A model generated the notes under the pieces. It had not been told where the DNA came from, made no database searches, and saw only the letters and a program-made list of their open reading frames with translations. From Desulfogranum mediterraneum DSM 13871 (lineage in GTDB: Bacteria > Desulfobacterota > Desulfobulbia > Desulfobulbales > Desulfobulbaceae), in NCBI RefSeq assembly GCF_000429965.1, contig NZ_AUCW01000007.1:248001-312000 (forward strand): a stretch of 64,000 bases of DNA, read 5' to 3'. Position 1 is the stretch's first letter, and each line of letters begins with the position of its first letter. Both the position numbers and the translations under genes were made by a program. This document shows, one piece after another, positions 7,491 to 18,710 of this stretch.

Positions 7491-9089
7491 TTAGCCGATT
7501 CCAGCGACCCTGAGCATGCTTTTTTCAAGGTTTTCCCCCTCGCTTTGGCCGCTTGGTTCAGCCAGGTGCGCGAGCAGTTTTTCCGCCAGAATCTTACCCA
7601 ACTGGACCCCCTCCTGATCAAAGGAGTTAATGTTCCAGCAAAAGCCCTGAAAGGCGATCCGATGTTCATAGAGGGCCAAGAGGCCACCCATCACCTCGGG
7701 GGTGAGGCGATCGGCGATCAGGGTCATGGAGGGCCGGTTGCCGGCAAAGCGGCGGGCCGGATTGTCATTCCCGCGTCCGCTGGCCAGGGCCAGTGACTGG
7801 GCCAGCATATTGGCCAGCAGCTTCTGCTGGGAGTTGGTCCCCTTGACCTGGACATCCCGGCCGTACTGACTCGCTCTAAAGCCGATAAACTCGGCCGGGA
7901 CGATCTCGGTCCCCTGATGAAGAAGCTGGTAAAAGGCATGCTGACCGTTGGTGCCGGGCTCCCCCCAGACAACGGGACCGGTCTTCCAGGAAACCGGATG
8001 CCCCTGGCAGGTGACCGCCTTGCCGTTACTCTCCATGTCACACTGCTGGAGGTGGGCCGGAAAACGGGCAAGGGCCTGGCTGTAGGGCAGAACCGCCACC
8101 GTGGGACAGGCGAGGAAGTTATGATTCCAGATGCCGATCAGGGCCATCAGCAGGGGGATGTTGGCCCGGATATCCCGCTCTTCAGCGGCCCGGTCCATGG
8201 CATTGGCACCCTTGAGAATCGCTCTAAAGGAATCCATCCCCAGGGCAAAGGCCAAGGTCACCCCGCCCACCATGGAGGTCGCGGAGTAGCGACCGCCGAT
8301 GGAGTCATACATATAGAATGAGGCCAGGTAGCGGGAAGGGTCGTCCATGGGACTGCCCTTGCCGGTCACCGCTATCATCTGCCGGGCCGGGTCACAGCCG
8401 GCCGCCAGCAGGGCCTCCCGAACCAGCTGCTCGTTGGTCAGGGTCTCCAGGGTGGTGCCGCTTTTGGAGACCACGTTGAACAGGGTCCTTTCGAGGTCGA
8501 GCCCCCGGAGTACCCCGGCCACATCATCGGGATCCACGTTGGCGATAAAGCACGCCCTCCGACCGGGTAGGTTGAAGGCCTCCAGGGCCTGGTAGAGGGC
8601 CCGGGGGCCCAGGTCGGAACCGCCGATCCCCACCTGGACCATGGTGGTAAAGGGCTGTTGCCCCTGGCTGAGGATGGCCCCCTCCGAAAGTTCCCGCAGG
8701 AATCGCTCCAGTTTTGTCAACTCGGCCTTGGCCTGAGCCGTTGCCTCGGGGGCCCGGGCAGGGGTGGAGAAGATATCCCGACAGGCGGTATGCAGGACCT
8801 GACGCTCTTCACTGGGATAACCGTCGATTCGGTTGAGCACCGCCCCCTCCTGCATGGCCAGATACTTATCCACCAGGCCGGCCTCATCTGCCAGCTCCTG
8901 GAGGGAGTCCAGCACCTGGTCGTCCAGTCGCTGGGTGGCATAGAGGAGATCAAAGTATTCGTTCTGACAACAGTAACGCTTGAGTCGCTCTGGCGAAAGG
9001 CTCCCGGCAGCGCTCAGGTCATAGGGGCTAGCTGCCAGGCGAGTCAGGGTGTCGACAGCAGCCAGTTGGTTAAAATCGATAAACTCCAT
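7491..9089 (-). CDS. pgi: Glucose-6-phosphate isomerase
   Basis: Interconverts glucose-6-phosphate and fructose-6-phosphate in glycolysis and gluconeogenesis. The 532-residue protein has SIS-fold motifs of the PGI family: VQVGIGGSDLGPRALYQAL, FNVVSKSGTTLETLTNEQ, the substrate-binding block YDSIGGRYSATSMVG, and the C-terminal FCWNINSFDQEGVQLGK signature. It lies 22 bp from rpe in the same direction. With rpe and the distant glgX it fits central sugar and glycogen metabolism. No clear terminator follows it before the dsr promoter. Confidence 0.97.
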   Translation of the reverse strand: MEFIDFNQLAAVDTLTRLAASPYDLSAAGSLSPERLKRYCCQNEYFDLLYATQRLDDQVLDSLQELADEAGLVDKYLAMQEGAVLNRIDGYPSEERQVLHTACRDIFSTPARAPEATAQAKAELTKLERFLRELSEGAILSQGQQPFTTMVQVGIGGSDLGPRALYQALEAFNLPGRRACFIANVDPDDVAGVLRGLDLERTLFNVVSKSGTTLETLTNEQLVREALLAAGCDPARQMIAVTGKGSPMDDPSRYLASFYMYDSIGGRYSATSMVGGVTLAFALGMDSFRAILKGANAMDRAAEERDIRANIPLLMALIGIWNHNFLACPTVAVLPYSQALARFPAHLQQCDMESNGKAVTCQGHPVSWKTGPVVWGEPGTNGQHAFYQLLHQGTEIVPAEFIGFRASQYGRDVQVKGTNSQQKLLANMLAQSLALASGRGNDNPARRFAGNRPSMTLIADRLTPEVMGGLLALYEHRIAFQGFCWNINSFDQEGVQLGKILAEKLLAHLAEPSGQSEGENLEKSMLRVAGIG

Positions 9090-9111
9090 CTCTTCCTCCT
9101 GCTCTGATTGG

Positions 9112-9774
9112 TTAGACCGTGGCCGCCTCCTTCAACGCGGCAATGACCTTGGCATAGTCTGCTTGACCGTAGATCGCCGAGCCGGCCACAAAGATATTGG
9201 CGCCGGCCGCAGCCACCCGGGCGATGGTGTCCGGGGCCACCCCGCCATCGACCTCGATACCGGCCTCCGGGTTAACCTCGTCCAGCATGGCACGAAGTCG
9301 GGCGATCTTGTCCAGGCTGGACTCGATAAAGGACTGGCCGCCAAAACCCGGGTTGACACTCATCAGCATCACCAGGTCCACCTCGGCCAAGACATAGTCC
9401 AGGCTGGCAAGTGAGGTGGCCGGATTAAGCACGGCTCCGGCCTTCTTGCCAAGTTCCCTGATGGCGCCCAGGGTACGATGCAGATGGGGGCAGGTCTCTA
9501 CGTGCACGGTCAGCCAGTCGGCACCGGCATCACTGAAGGCCTCAAGATACTGATCCGGATTGGAAATCATCAGGTGGACATCGATGGGCAGCTTGGTCAG
9601 CCCTCGCACCGCCTTGACCACCAGGGGCCCCATGGTAATGTTGGGCACAAAATGACCATCCATCACATCCACATGGATGACATCCGCACCAGCCGCCTCC
9701 ACGGCCCGGACCTCCTCACCCAGGCGGCTGAAATCCGCGGAAAGAATGGAGGGGGCAATCATCAAAGACTTCAT
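9112..9774 (-). CDS. rpe: Ribulose-phosphate 3-epimerase
   Basis: Converts ribulose-5-phosphate to xylulose-5-phosphate in the pentose phosphate pathway; TIM barrel. At 220 residues it is full length. Characteristic motifs are [16 protein letters not shown], the metal-binding [41 protein letters not shown] and EVDGGVAPD. The ATG at 9774 follows AAGGATTTGCC. It sits between dprA and pgi on the same strand. Confidence 0.97.
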   Translation of the reverse strand: MKSLMIAPSILSADFSRLGEEVRAVEAAGADVIHVDVMDGHFVPNITMGPLVVKAVRGLTKLPIDVHLMISNPDQYLEAFSDAGADWLTVHVETCPHLHRTLGAIRELGKKAGAVLNPATSLASLDYVLAEVDLVMLMSVNPGFGGQSFIESSLDKIARLRAMLDEVNPEAGIEVDGGVAPDTIARVAAAGANIFVAGSAIYGQADYAKVIAALKEAATV

Positions 9775-9922
9775 GGCAAATCCTTAAATAGTAAACAGTA
9801 TAGTAAACAGTAACAGACGAAACTAAAACAAGATGACAAGGGATTACGCCCCTGGCATGAGCCAGGACGACCAGACCAAAGTACAATAAATGCGCCACAG
9901 AAGCACCGGAAAAAGGCCTGCC

Positions 9923-11062
9923 TCAGGGGATCTTTTCATACTGCTGCCCAGCCACCTGACGAATCCTCCCCTTGAGCTCCAACTGGAGAAGGAGCCCGTG
10001 GATCCGCTGCACAGGGATGGCGGTGACCCGCAGGAGGGTATCGATATCGACCGGGTAGACCTCCAGACAGGAGAGGATCCGCTCCTCCTGGAGAGGCTCT
10101 GCTTCGTCCTGATCCGCCGGAAGAGCATCCGCCGAAAGAGCCCTGGCCCCGGGCTCATGACCCTGGCCTGCCCCCAGCATCAACTCCGCAAGCACGTCTG
10201 CGGCCGTCTCCACCAGCTGGGCGCCCTGTTGAATCAGGGCATGACAGCCGCGGCTCTTGACGGAATCGACCCGACCCGGAACGGCAAAGACCTCCCGCCC
10301 CTGGTCCAGGGCCAGGCGGGCGGTGATCAGGGATCCGGATTTCGGAGTGGCCTCCACCACGACCACCCCTGCCGCCAGACCGCTGATGATCCGATTCCTG
10401 GCCGGAAAGCGGAAGCCTTCCGGCCGGGTACCCAGGGGGTATTCCGAGAGCAGCACCCCCTGCTCTGCAATCTCGGCAAAGAGGGGGGAATGGGTGTGCG
10501 GATAGACGACATCCAGCCCACAGCCAAACACCGCAGCCGTCCGTCCACCGGCATCCAGGGCACCCTGATGGGCTGCCGCATCGATGCCATAGGCCCCGCC
10601 GGAGACCACGGTCAGTCCCTGTCCGGCCAACTCACCCGCCAGGGTCGCACTGACCCGCCTGCCGTAGGCGGTGGCCGACCTGGAACCCACCAGGGCCACA
10701 CTCGGGGCTGCCAGACAGCCGGGCTTGCCCCGGGCGTAGAGCAGCACCGGGGGATCAGGCAGGGTACGCAGGGACTGGGGATATTCGGGACTGGTCAGAG
10801 AGAGCAGGAAATCGTCTGTCTGTTTGAGCCGCTCAAGTTCGGCGGCTGCCCGCTGCCGGGCTGCAGCGCGATTGGCAGGGTCAATGAGGAGTCTGCGGGT
10901 GTGCGGCCCAAGGCCTGAAACGGCCTGGAGTTCGGCTCCTGCCTCAAGGACCTTCCGGGGCGTGCCGAAATGAAGGAGCAGCCTGTTGAGCAGGGCGCAT
11001 CCGAGCCCAGGCAGGAAGGTCAGGGTCAACCACTCTTCTGCCTGGGCACAGATATTGTTCAC
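9923..11062 (-). CDS. dprA: DNA-processing protein DprA (Smf)
   Basis: Binds incoming single-stranded DNA and loads RecA during transformation. The 379-residue protein has an N-terminal helix-hairpin-helix-like region (LTFLPGLGCALLNRLLLHFG), a Rossmann-like core with VALVGSRSATAYGRR, SGGAYGIDAAAHQGAL and FGCGLDVVYPHTH, then a C-terminal winged-helix segment (about 310-379). It starts with GTG 4 bp after the rpoD stop, preceded by AGGG, so it is probably cotranscribed with rpoD. The gene alone does not show natural competence. Confidence 0.94.
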   Translation of the reverse strand: MNNICAQAEEWLTLTFLPGLGCALLNRLLLHFGTPRKVLEAGAELQAVSGLGPHTRRLLIDPANRAAARQRAAAELERLKQTDDFLLSLTSPEYPQSLRTLPDPPVLLYARGKPGCLAAPSVALVGSRSATAYGRRVSATLAGELAGQGLTVVSGGAYGIDAAAHQGALDAGGRTAAVFGCGLDVVYPHTHSPLFAEIAEQGVLLSEYPLGTRPEGFRFPARNRIISGLAAGVVVVEATPKSGSLITARLALDQGREVFAVPGRVDSVKSRGCHALIQQGAQLVETAADVLAELMLGAGQGHEPGARALSADALPADQDEAEPLQEERILSCLEVYPVDIDTLLRVTAIPVQRIHGLLLQLELKGRIRQVAGQQYEKIP

Positions 11063-11066
11063 AGCC

Positions 11067-12668
<1,602 letters not shown>

Positions 12669-12901
12669 TATCTCTCCTCTGGATAACAGTCCACGTTATT
12701 GAAAAAGATTTCATGGTGCCCTGGCTAAAAAACGATAACAAAACAGGGGACATCGACAGGATAAAACGCTTATTCGCGAAGTTGTCTCGCGGTCACCAAA
12801 CAACCCTGCCGTACGGACGTCTTTTCAGCCAACCACACCACACATCGTTGAACGCATTTCTGCAGCCTAACAGCTTTTATTATTTTTTCAACAGCTTATA
12901 A
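12669..12901. other. AT-rich dnaG-rpoD intergenic region
   Basis: A gap of 233 bp, clearly more AT-rich than its surroundings, separates dnaG and rpoD. It holds a direct repeat AACAGCTT (12869-12876 and 12891-12898). I see no convincing gene, terminator or consensus promoter. A promoter for rpoD in here is plausible but not shown. Confidence 0.5.
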
Positions 12902-14686
12902 TCAACAGCCTGTTCTTTTTTTACCGGCTATCATTTTCTGCTGCAAGAGCTCCATCAGCCTGGCCGTATCCCCCTGCCGACCGGCCTCCTCTATCTCTTC
13001 CTGCAGCCGCAGGCTCTGCTGCTGGATGGAGGCCCGCTCCAGCCAGAGCAGTAACTCCCGGCGCTGCCCCTCCGCCAGAGCACCTTCATCCGCCAGTCCT
13101 TCGCTGCCCTGCAGGGCAAGGAGCCGCGCCACATAGTGCCGTTCCGCCTGGTCAGGCAAGACCTCCATGATCTGCTCCGGCCCCTGCTCTCCCCGGGCGT
13201 TGAGCTCCAGGAGAAGATGAACCATCCGCAGGGCGGCCGGCTCCTGCAGCACCTCTTCCATGCCCGCGGCCCGGAGCTCTTCCAGATGCTCGGGGTAGAG
13301 AATCAGAAACTCGACCAGCTGACGCTCCTGGCGGGGCAAGCGTTCCAGGCTGCCCACCGGGGCCGCGGCCAGCGGTTGCTGCCGCAGCTGGGACGGGACG
13401 GCAAACTGGGCCGGTGCCACCCCCAGCTGCTCGCTGAAATGGGCCAGCATCAGTGACCTCTGGCCACCATCGCTGGCCTCCTCAATCAGGGGCTTGAGCT
13501 CTCCAATGATCTTGTTCTTGCCCCCCAGGGTCAGGCCATGCCGTTCCACCAGGGTGGTAAAGACAAATTCAGCCAGGGGCTGGGCTGCTGCGACCCGCTC
13601 CCTGATCGCCCCGGCCCCCTCACTGCGAACCAGGCTGTCGGGGTCATGCCCCTGGGGCAGGAGAGCGACCCTGCAGTCCAGCTGTTCGGCCAGGAAGAAG
13701 GGGACGCTGCGCATGGCCGCCTCCAGCCCTGCGGCATCGGCGTCAAAGAGGAGTACCACCTCCTGGCAGTAGCCGCGCAGGGAGTGGACATGATGACGGG
13801 TCAAGGAGGTTCCCAGGGGGGCGACCGCGGTATCGATCCCATGGATCGCCAGGGAGAGCAGGTCAAAATTGCCCTCCACCACCAGGGCGGTCCTGGCCTT
13901 ACGGATCGCCTCCTTATGCTGATAGAGCCCAAAGAGCAGTCGACTCTTCTCAAAGATGGGGCTCTCCGGAGAGTTCATGTACTTAGGCTTACCCTCCCCC
14001 AGGATTCGGCCGCCAAAGGCGACCACCCGGCCGGTGAGGTCATAGATGGGAAACATGATCCGCGAACGAAAGCGATCGTAATGGCCTCCACGCTCCTTTT
14101 CCACGGCCAGTCCCGACCGGACCAGGGCCTGGATGGGCAGGGACTGTTTGAGGAGGCGGTCCGTGGCAAAGCTCCAGCCCCCCTCTTCAGGGGCAGGGGC
14201 ATAGCCAAGCCGGTAGCGCTGGATAAACTCGGCAGACACCCCCCGCCCACGGAGATAGGTCTGGGCCTCCTCTGCGCCCCCCTCCCGGGCCAGGATGCCG
14301 GCATAGAGGTCGGCTGCCGCCTCGTTGGCCGAGTAGAGCTGCTCCCGCTCCCGGAACTGCTGCCTCTCCTGGGGACTCATCTCCCGTTCCGGTATCACGA
14401 TCTGGTACTTATCGGCCAGGCTCTTCAGGGCCTCGGGAAAGCTGAGGTGATGGTACTGCATCATAAAGGAGAAGGCGTCCCCGGAGGCACCACAGCCAAA
14501 GCAGTAAAAAAACTGGCGCTGGGGATTTACCGAAAAGGAGGGGGTCTTCTCACCATGGAAGGGACAGAGACCGACATAGCGGCTGCCGGCCTTCTTCAGG
14601 GTGACGTAGTCGCCGATCACCTCAACAATATCCGCAGCCTCACGGACACTGTTTTTGATGGTCTCCCGGGAAGTATTATCAATCAT
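12902..14686 (-). CDS. dnaG: DNA primase DnaG
   Basis: Makes RNA primers at the replication fork. The 594-residue protein shows the N-terminal zinc-binding domain (CPFHGEKTPSFSVNPQRQFF with C-F-G-C further on), the linker KFxE-like region, the TOPRIM core (ALVVEGNFDLLSLAIHGI, VVLLFDADAAGLEAAMR) and a C-terminal helicase-binding region rich in Leu/Gln/Glu. The ATG is at 14686. It is upstream of rpoD. Two copies of TATCAGTGGGG (14690-14700 and 14730-14740) stand just upstream of its start. Confidence 0.97.
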   Translation of the reverse strand: MIDNTSRETIKNSVREAADIVEVIGDYVTLKKAGSRYVGLCPFHGEKTPSFSVNPQRQFFYCFGCGASGDAFSFMMQYHHLSFPEALKSLADKYQIVIPEREMSPQERQQFREREQLYSANEAAADLYAGILAREGGAEEAQTYLRGRGVSAEFIQRYRLGYAPAPEEGGWSFATDRLLKQSLPIQALVRSGLAVEKERGGHYDRFRSRIMFPIYDLTGRVVAFGGRILGEGKPKYMNSPESPIFEKSRLLFGLYQHKEAIRKARTALVVEGNFDLLSLAIHGIDTAVAPLGTSLTRHHVHSLRGYCQEVVLLFDADAAGLEAAMRSVPFFLAEQLDCRVALLPQGHDPDSLVRSEGAGAIRERVAAAQPLAEFVFTTLVERHGLTLGGKNKIIGELKPLIEEASDGGQRSLMLAHFSEQLGVAPAQFAVPSQLRQQPLAAAPVGSLERLPRQERQLVEFLILYPEHLEELRAAGMEEVLQEPAALRMVHLLLELNARGEQGPEQIMEVLPDQAERHYVARLLALQGSEGLADEGALAEGQRRELLLWLERASIQQQSLRLQEEIEEAGRQGDTARLMELLQQKMIAGKKRTGC

Positions 14687-14875
14687 GGCTATCAGTGGGG
14701 GAACGGGGGCATTTCCATGGTAAAATCTGTATCAGTGGGGTAGGATGGAGTTCATGATATCCGTTCTCCCGGTGGCTTCAGCTCTCCGCTCTCCCGCCGC
14801 TCCCATCGCCGCACTTCGGCGATGGTCCAGACTCAGCTCAGCAGACACTACTTTCTTCATCCCAGGAAAGCCACC

Positions 14876-15601
14876 ATGAATGACATCGAGCAGGTCCTCT
14901 CCTATGAGATTAAAAAAGAGGTCGCAGACCGCTACTTTGGTTTTCGCAAACTGATCGAAGAGGACATCGAGGCCTACAACGACCAGCTGGCCCTCAGTTT
15001 TCGACACCTGGAGCATACCATCGGCATGCACCTGGTCCGCCTCTATATCCTTCTGGGCAGGCCTGAGTTGATCCATGATTTTTTTCAGATCACCGGTCTC
15101 CACGACGAGATCTTTTTTGATCCCTACCTGATGGAATCGGCGACCCTGAGGAAACGGCTCTTCCAGGAATACGCAACCAGCGGTTTCACCAAAAGACAAC
15201 GCTTTCGTCGCCTCTTCCTCCGACTCTACCAGGAGTTGCACCAATACGTGGAGAGCTATCGCTTTACCGTGGAAAAGCTCATCAGCGAGCAGGACACCAT
15301 TGCCGAAGAGATAAAACTGTTTTACCGTAACAACGACCTGGACGCGATCATGCGCTTTTTCAGGGGACTGAACCGGAGCGGCCATGAACAAGCCATCGCC
15401 CCGCTCGATCAGCCGGCCGGCAAAGAGGAGCAGCAACTCAGGGACAAGTTGAAGCTACGCCCACCGGCCAGCGTGGAATCGGCCCTGCCCATCCTCCCCG
15501 AGCTCCCGCCGCTGAAGACTATCAAACCTGCACTGCTCCCCCTCATCCAGCGGAGCTTCCAGCTCCACAGCGATGCAGCCATCCATCAATTCTGCCACTG
15601 A
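14876..15601 (+). CDS. Conserved-looking hypothetical helical protein
   Basis: I do not recognise the family. From the ATG at 14876 (chosen over an upstream in-frame GTG/ATG-type start at 14822, because CAGGAAAG stands close before it) the protein has 241 residues. It is Leu, Arg, Phe and Glu rich, with amphipathic helices (MNDIEQVLSYEIKKEVADRY; RLFLRLYQELHQYVESYRF), no signal peptide and no membrane segment. The last 60 residues are Pro-rich and probably less ordered. It is 6 bp from the antiporter gene and likely shares its transcript. Confidence 0.7.
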   Translation: MNDIEQVLSYEIKKEVADRYFGFRKLIEEDIEAYNDQLALSFRHLEHTIGMHLVRLYILLGRPELIHDFFQITGLHDEIFFDPYLMESATLRKRLFQEYATSGFTKRQRFRRLFLRLYQELHQYVESYRFTVEKLISEQDTIAEEIKLFYRNNDLDAIMRFFRGLNRSGHEQAIAPLDQPAGKEEQQLRDKLKLRPPASVESALPILPELPPLKTIKPALLPLIQRSFQLHSDAAIHQFCH

Positions 15602-15607
15602 TACACC

Positions 15608-16561
15608 ATGGAGTCAACCGCACCTTTTTTCCTTGCCCTGCTCTGGGTCTTCATCGGCCTGCTCATGCTCATCGGAGGAGGGGAGGCCGTCATTTACGGG
15701 GCCACCCGCCTGGCCAGGCGGCTGGGAATCACCCCCTTTGTCATCGGCCTGACCGTGGTCGCCTTCGGCACCTCCATCCCGGAACTGTTCATCAGCCTGA
15801 TCGCCTCCCTCCAGGGACACCCTGACATCATGATCGGCAACATCATAGGTTCCAACATCGCCAACGTCGGCCTCATCCTGGGCTGCTGTGCCATCCTGGC
15901 GCCCTTACGGCTGGAGCTCAAAGAGGTCTGGACCGAACTGCTGATCGTCATCGCGGCCAGTATCTTTGTCCTCCTCTGCAGCGGCTACGGCCGTTTTCCC
16001 CGGATCGTCGGCTTTGCCTTTGTACTCAGCCTGATCAGTTACACCTACCTTACCTATGCCAACCGGCGCAACGGAGACGGTGACGACCAGGCCCTCTCCG
16101 GGAGCGGGAACGGACGCCGGCAGCCTTTTCTCATTACCCTGGCCATCGTGACAGGCATCGCCCTGCTGGGCGTCGGCTCCACAATCTTCATCGACGGAGC
16201 TGTGAGCGTAGCCCGCCACTTCGGGATCAGCGAGCTGATCATCGGCCTGACCCTGACCGCGGTGGGCACCTCGCTGCCGGAGCTGGCTTCCAGCATTGCC
16301 GCCCTCCGTCAGCGGGAGAGCGGGATGTTGATCGGCAACGTCATCGGCTCCAACATGTTCAACCTGCTGATGGTCTTCGGCCTCACCGGGATGATCCACC
16401 CCTTTAGCCTGGATCCGGAGCTGCTCCGGCGCGACCTGCCCGTGATGTTCGCCTTCACCATCGTGCTCATCCCCATGCTCCGCCAGGACGGCACCACCAG
16501 GAGATGGCACGGCATCCTCCTCTGTTCTGCCTACGGACTCTACTGTTTCAGCCTGCTCTAG
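15608..16561 (+). CDS. Calcium/sodium antiporter (YrbG/CaxA-type)
   Basis: Inner-membrane cation:Ca2+ exchanger of the CaCA superfamily. The 317-residue protein has about ten hydrophobic segments and the two inverted alpha repeats typical of the family: GLTVVAFGTSIPELFISL with GNIIGSNIANVGLILG in the first half, and GLTLTAVGTSLPELASSI with GNVIGSNMFNLLMVFG in the second. The acidic residue of each PEL motif is the expected ion ligand. It follows the hypothetical gene at 14876 and is convergent with the DisA-like gene. Confidence 0.93.
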   Translation: MESTAPFFLALLWVFIGLLMLIGGGEAVIYGATRLARRLGITPFVIGLTVVAFGTSIPELFISLIASLQGHPDIMIGNIIGSNIANVGLILGCCAILAPLRLELKEVWTELLIVIAASIFVLLCSGYGRFPRIVGFAFVLSLISYTYLTYANRRNGDGDDQALSGSGNGRRQPFLITLAIVTGIALLGVGSTIFIDGAVSVARHFGISELIIGLTLTAVGTSLPELASSIAALRQRESGMLIGNVIGSNMFNLLMVFGLTGMIHPFSLDPELLRRDLPVMFAFTIVLIPMLRQDGTTRRWHGILLCSAYGLYCFSLL

Positions 16562-16636
16562 ACTCGAACAGGCCCGGGCCCCTGGCAAAGACTCCAGCCC
16601 ACGGGCTAGGGCCATGACCGGCCGACGGCTCAGCTC

Positions 16637-18079
16637 CTACAAGCCCACCCAGTAATCCAGACGATCCAGGGGAAAGACACAGTTATTCTCCATGGCCAGC
16701 TGACAGGTCCCCTGGACCTCCACCCCCTGATAGATCACCGAGACCGGTCGATCCGAGGAGACCACCACCACCACCAGGTTGGGGTGTTCGGCGGTAAAGC
16801 GCAGGGCCGAGTTGTAGCGTGCCCCCCGGGCAAGATCTTCACCGGCAAAGGCGCGGCCGTCCAGGAGGCAGGCAAAACCATGGAGATGCTGGTCTGCATT
16901 GATATGAAGGGCGCCATCTACCTTGGCCAGGGATTTGGCCAGATTCAGGGTATGGGGTTTGCGCAGATCCAGGGCCGGAGAGAGCTGCTGGCCGGAGATC
17001 TTCACCGGCTCCTGGTTCAGGTCCAGCACCACCGTACAGCCATGCTTATGGAGCTGGGCATGATGCACCAGACTGACCACGATCTTGAACAGGAAGTAAC
17101 AGACCGACTTGTCCAGTGCAGACTCAAGCAGCAGTTCCTCCAGCTGGACCAGCTTGGCCTGAAAGGTGGTCGAGCTGAAGCGACCGTCGGCAAAGCTGCA
17201 GACCGGAGACTTGTTCACCTTGAGAAAGCCGTGCCGACCCCGAAAATCGGCCCGGATGGAAAAGGGCGGCAGGGTGGCATCACAAATCCCCAGGATAGAG
17301 CGGCCGTCGCTGACCAGCCTCCGGCTGGAGTTCTCCACCGAAAGCAGTAACTTGCGCACATGTTTATTGTTGGCCAGCTGGGGCCGGATCTGTTCCTGGA
17401 ACTTGACCAGGAAGTGGAGTGCATCCACCATGGAGGGGTCGACGATCAGCAACTGGCCCTGGGGCCAGAACCCCTCTTCCCGGGTTTCCGAAATCCTGAG
17501 CACCGCGTCCAGGACCGGATAGACCCGGATCAGGGAATCCCAGCCCAGGCGAAGGTTCATCTCGTCGACGATATGATCCCGCACCGCATGGCTGGCATAC
17601 TCCCTGAGGAAATAACCCGAGATCCCGGTGTAGAGATCTTTCTCGTTGGCCAGGTCATGGGAAAAACGCCAGATGGCGTGCTCCAGCCAACGCTCGGAGG
17701 GACCGGTGGAACAGAGATCCGGGTGATGTTCGGTGAACCAGCGCTGGAAAAAGACCGAGCCCGAGTAGCCGCCATAGGAGAGCAAGCCGGCCAGGCCGAG
17801 ATCCTTGACCGAATAGATCTCGGCAAAACGACGTTTATCCCTGGGGACCGTCACCTGCTCACGCCACTCTTCACTCTCCAGATAGAGGGCCTTGAACACC
17901 GGTTCGTGTCCCTTGAGCAGCTGCTGGGGGTCACAGAGCAGCAGGGGGTCCTCTGGGCCCAGGCAAAAAATCACCGCAGCACGACTGGGTCCGGAGAAGT
18001 GGGTCAGACCATCACTGAGACCGTTGAGGATGTCACTGACGCATCGCCTGAGAAAAGAGTGTTGGATTATATCGGCCAT
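16637..18079 (-). CDS. DisA-like (DAC-domain) nucleotidyltransferase with altered motif
   Basis: The C-terminal 110 residues resemble the diadenylate cyclase domain that makes c-di-AMP: VDGALHINAD (387-396, the DGA motif), a Gly-rich strand, then ARGARYNSALRF (417-428) at the place of the family's RHR motif, followed by VVVVVSSDRPVSVI (436-449). The RHR is replaced by Arg-Tyr-Asn. The first 370 residues have no motif I know; a sensory or regulatory role is inferred from their position. No membrane segment is seen. If active it could make c-di-AMP or another nucleotide; it may instead only bind one. The gene is alone on the minus strand with a 360-bp gap upstream. Confidence 0.7.
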   Translation of the reverse strand: MADIIQHSFLRRCVSDILNGLSDGLTHFSGPSRAAVIFCLGPEDPLLLCDPQQLLKGHEPVFKALYLESEEWREQVTVPRDKRRFAEIYSVKDLGLAGLLSYGGYSGSVFFQRWFTEHHPDLCSTGPSERWLEHAIWRFSHDLANEKDLYTGISGYFLREYASHAVRDHIVDEMNLRLGWDSLIRVYPVLDAVLRISETREEGFWPQGQLLIVDPSMVDALHFLVKFQEQIRPQLANNKHVRKLLLSVENSSRRLVSDGRSILGICDATLPPFSIRADFRGRHGFLKVNKSPVCSFADGRFSSTTFQAKLVQLEELLLESALDKSVCYFLFKIVVSLVHHAQLHKHGCTVVLDLNQEPVKISGQQLSPALDLRKPHTLNLAKSLAKVDGALHINADQHLHGFACLLDGRAFAGEDLARGARYNSALRFTAEHPNLVVVVVSSDRPVSVIYQGVEVQGTCQLAMENNCVFPLDRLDYWVGL

Positions 18080-18278
18080 GGATTACGAGGGGCTCTCCGG
18101 TTCCGCTTGAAAGGAAAAAAAGGGGAGGGGCACCAAGGCGCCTGCCTACGACTCAAGGCTCAAGCAAAGGGGGCACCGCCTGTCAACCAGGATAACAAAT
18201 CGGCTTTTACCACGTCAAGCTGATAATTCCCTGTCCCCGAAACCTGACGGCAGCAAGGGCTGCATTCCACCCCGCCGG

Positions 18279-18308
18279 TTGACAGGCAGGGAGACGTGCC
18301 CATAATAT
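18279..18308 (+). promoter_or_regulatory. Promoter candidate for the Cys-rich small protein
   Basis: TTGACA (18279-18284), 18-base spacer, TAATAT (18303-18308). An inverted repeat CCCATA/TATGGG (18299-18304 and 18312-18317) overlaps the -10 and could be an operator. The rest of the 18080-18440 gap has no gene that I can support. Confidence 0.5.
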
Positions 18309-18395
18309 CCCTATGGGAGGGAACAGCCAGGAGCAGGCTGCTTCGCCCCGATCAGGGCAGCGTCAACGGCAGGCTCCCTGCCCCCCTTCCCCCAC

Positions 18396-18427
18396 AGCAA
18401 CCTGATCCATAAGCAACCTGATCCATA
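18396..18427 (+). repeat. 16-bp tandem duplication before the Cys-rich ORF
   Basis: AGCAACCTGATCCATA occurs twice in a row (18396-18411 and 18412-18427) and ends 4 bp before the ribosome binding site GGAGG of the next gene. Confidence 0.9.
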
Positions 18428-18440
18428 ATGGAGGCCCAAA

Positions 18441-18665
18441 ATGCCTTATAGTTGTAATACCTGCGGTGCAGTGGCAGAGAGCCCCGGGCACCTGTGCAAC
18501 CCCTGCGGTGACACCGAAAGCTGTAGCTTCTGCGGTGCAGCCGAGGTCGATGCCCGCCATATCTGCCGGGACAAGCTGAGCGCCATGCAGTTCACCTGCG
18601 GCGGCTGCGGCCGAGTGGCCATGGAGGCCAAGAACCTCTGTAAACCCGAACCCATCAACCCATAA
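18441..18665 (+). CDS. Small Cys-rich zinc-ribbon-like protein
   Basis: A 74-residue protein with eleven Cys, in CxxC or CxxxxxxxxC spacing (YSCNTCG, LCNPCG, SCSFCG, ICRDK, FTCGGCG, LCK). This pattern suggests two or more metal-binding knuckles, probably Zn2+, in the cytoplasm; an iron-sulfur role cannot be excluded. GGAGG stands 7 bases before the ATG. I do not know a functional assignment. It has its own promoter candidate and a strong hairpin downstream. Confidence 0.8.
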   Translation: MPYSCNTCGAVAESPGHLCNPCGDTESCSFCGAAEVDARHICRDKLSAMQFTCGGCGRVAMEAKNLCKPEPINP

Positions 18666-18710
18666 GCCTACCTTGAGAGGAGAGATTTTCCAAGGTGACT
18701 GCAATCCCCA

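Noticed and set aside
9716-9898. Small hydrophobic minus-strand frame between dprA and rpe
   Set aside because: It overlaps the rpe start, has no ribosome binding site and no conserved-looking sequence.
14690-14740. Two TATCAGTGGGG copies upstream of dnaG as a CRISPR-like or operator array
   Set aside because: There are only two short copies 40 bp apart; they could be chance or operator sites, with no further support.
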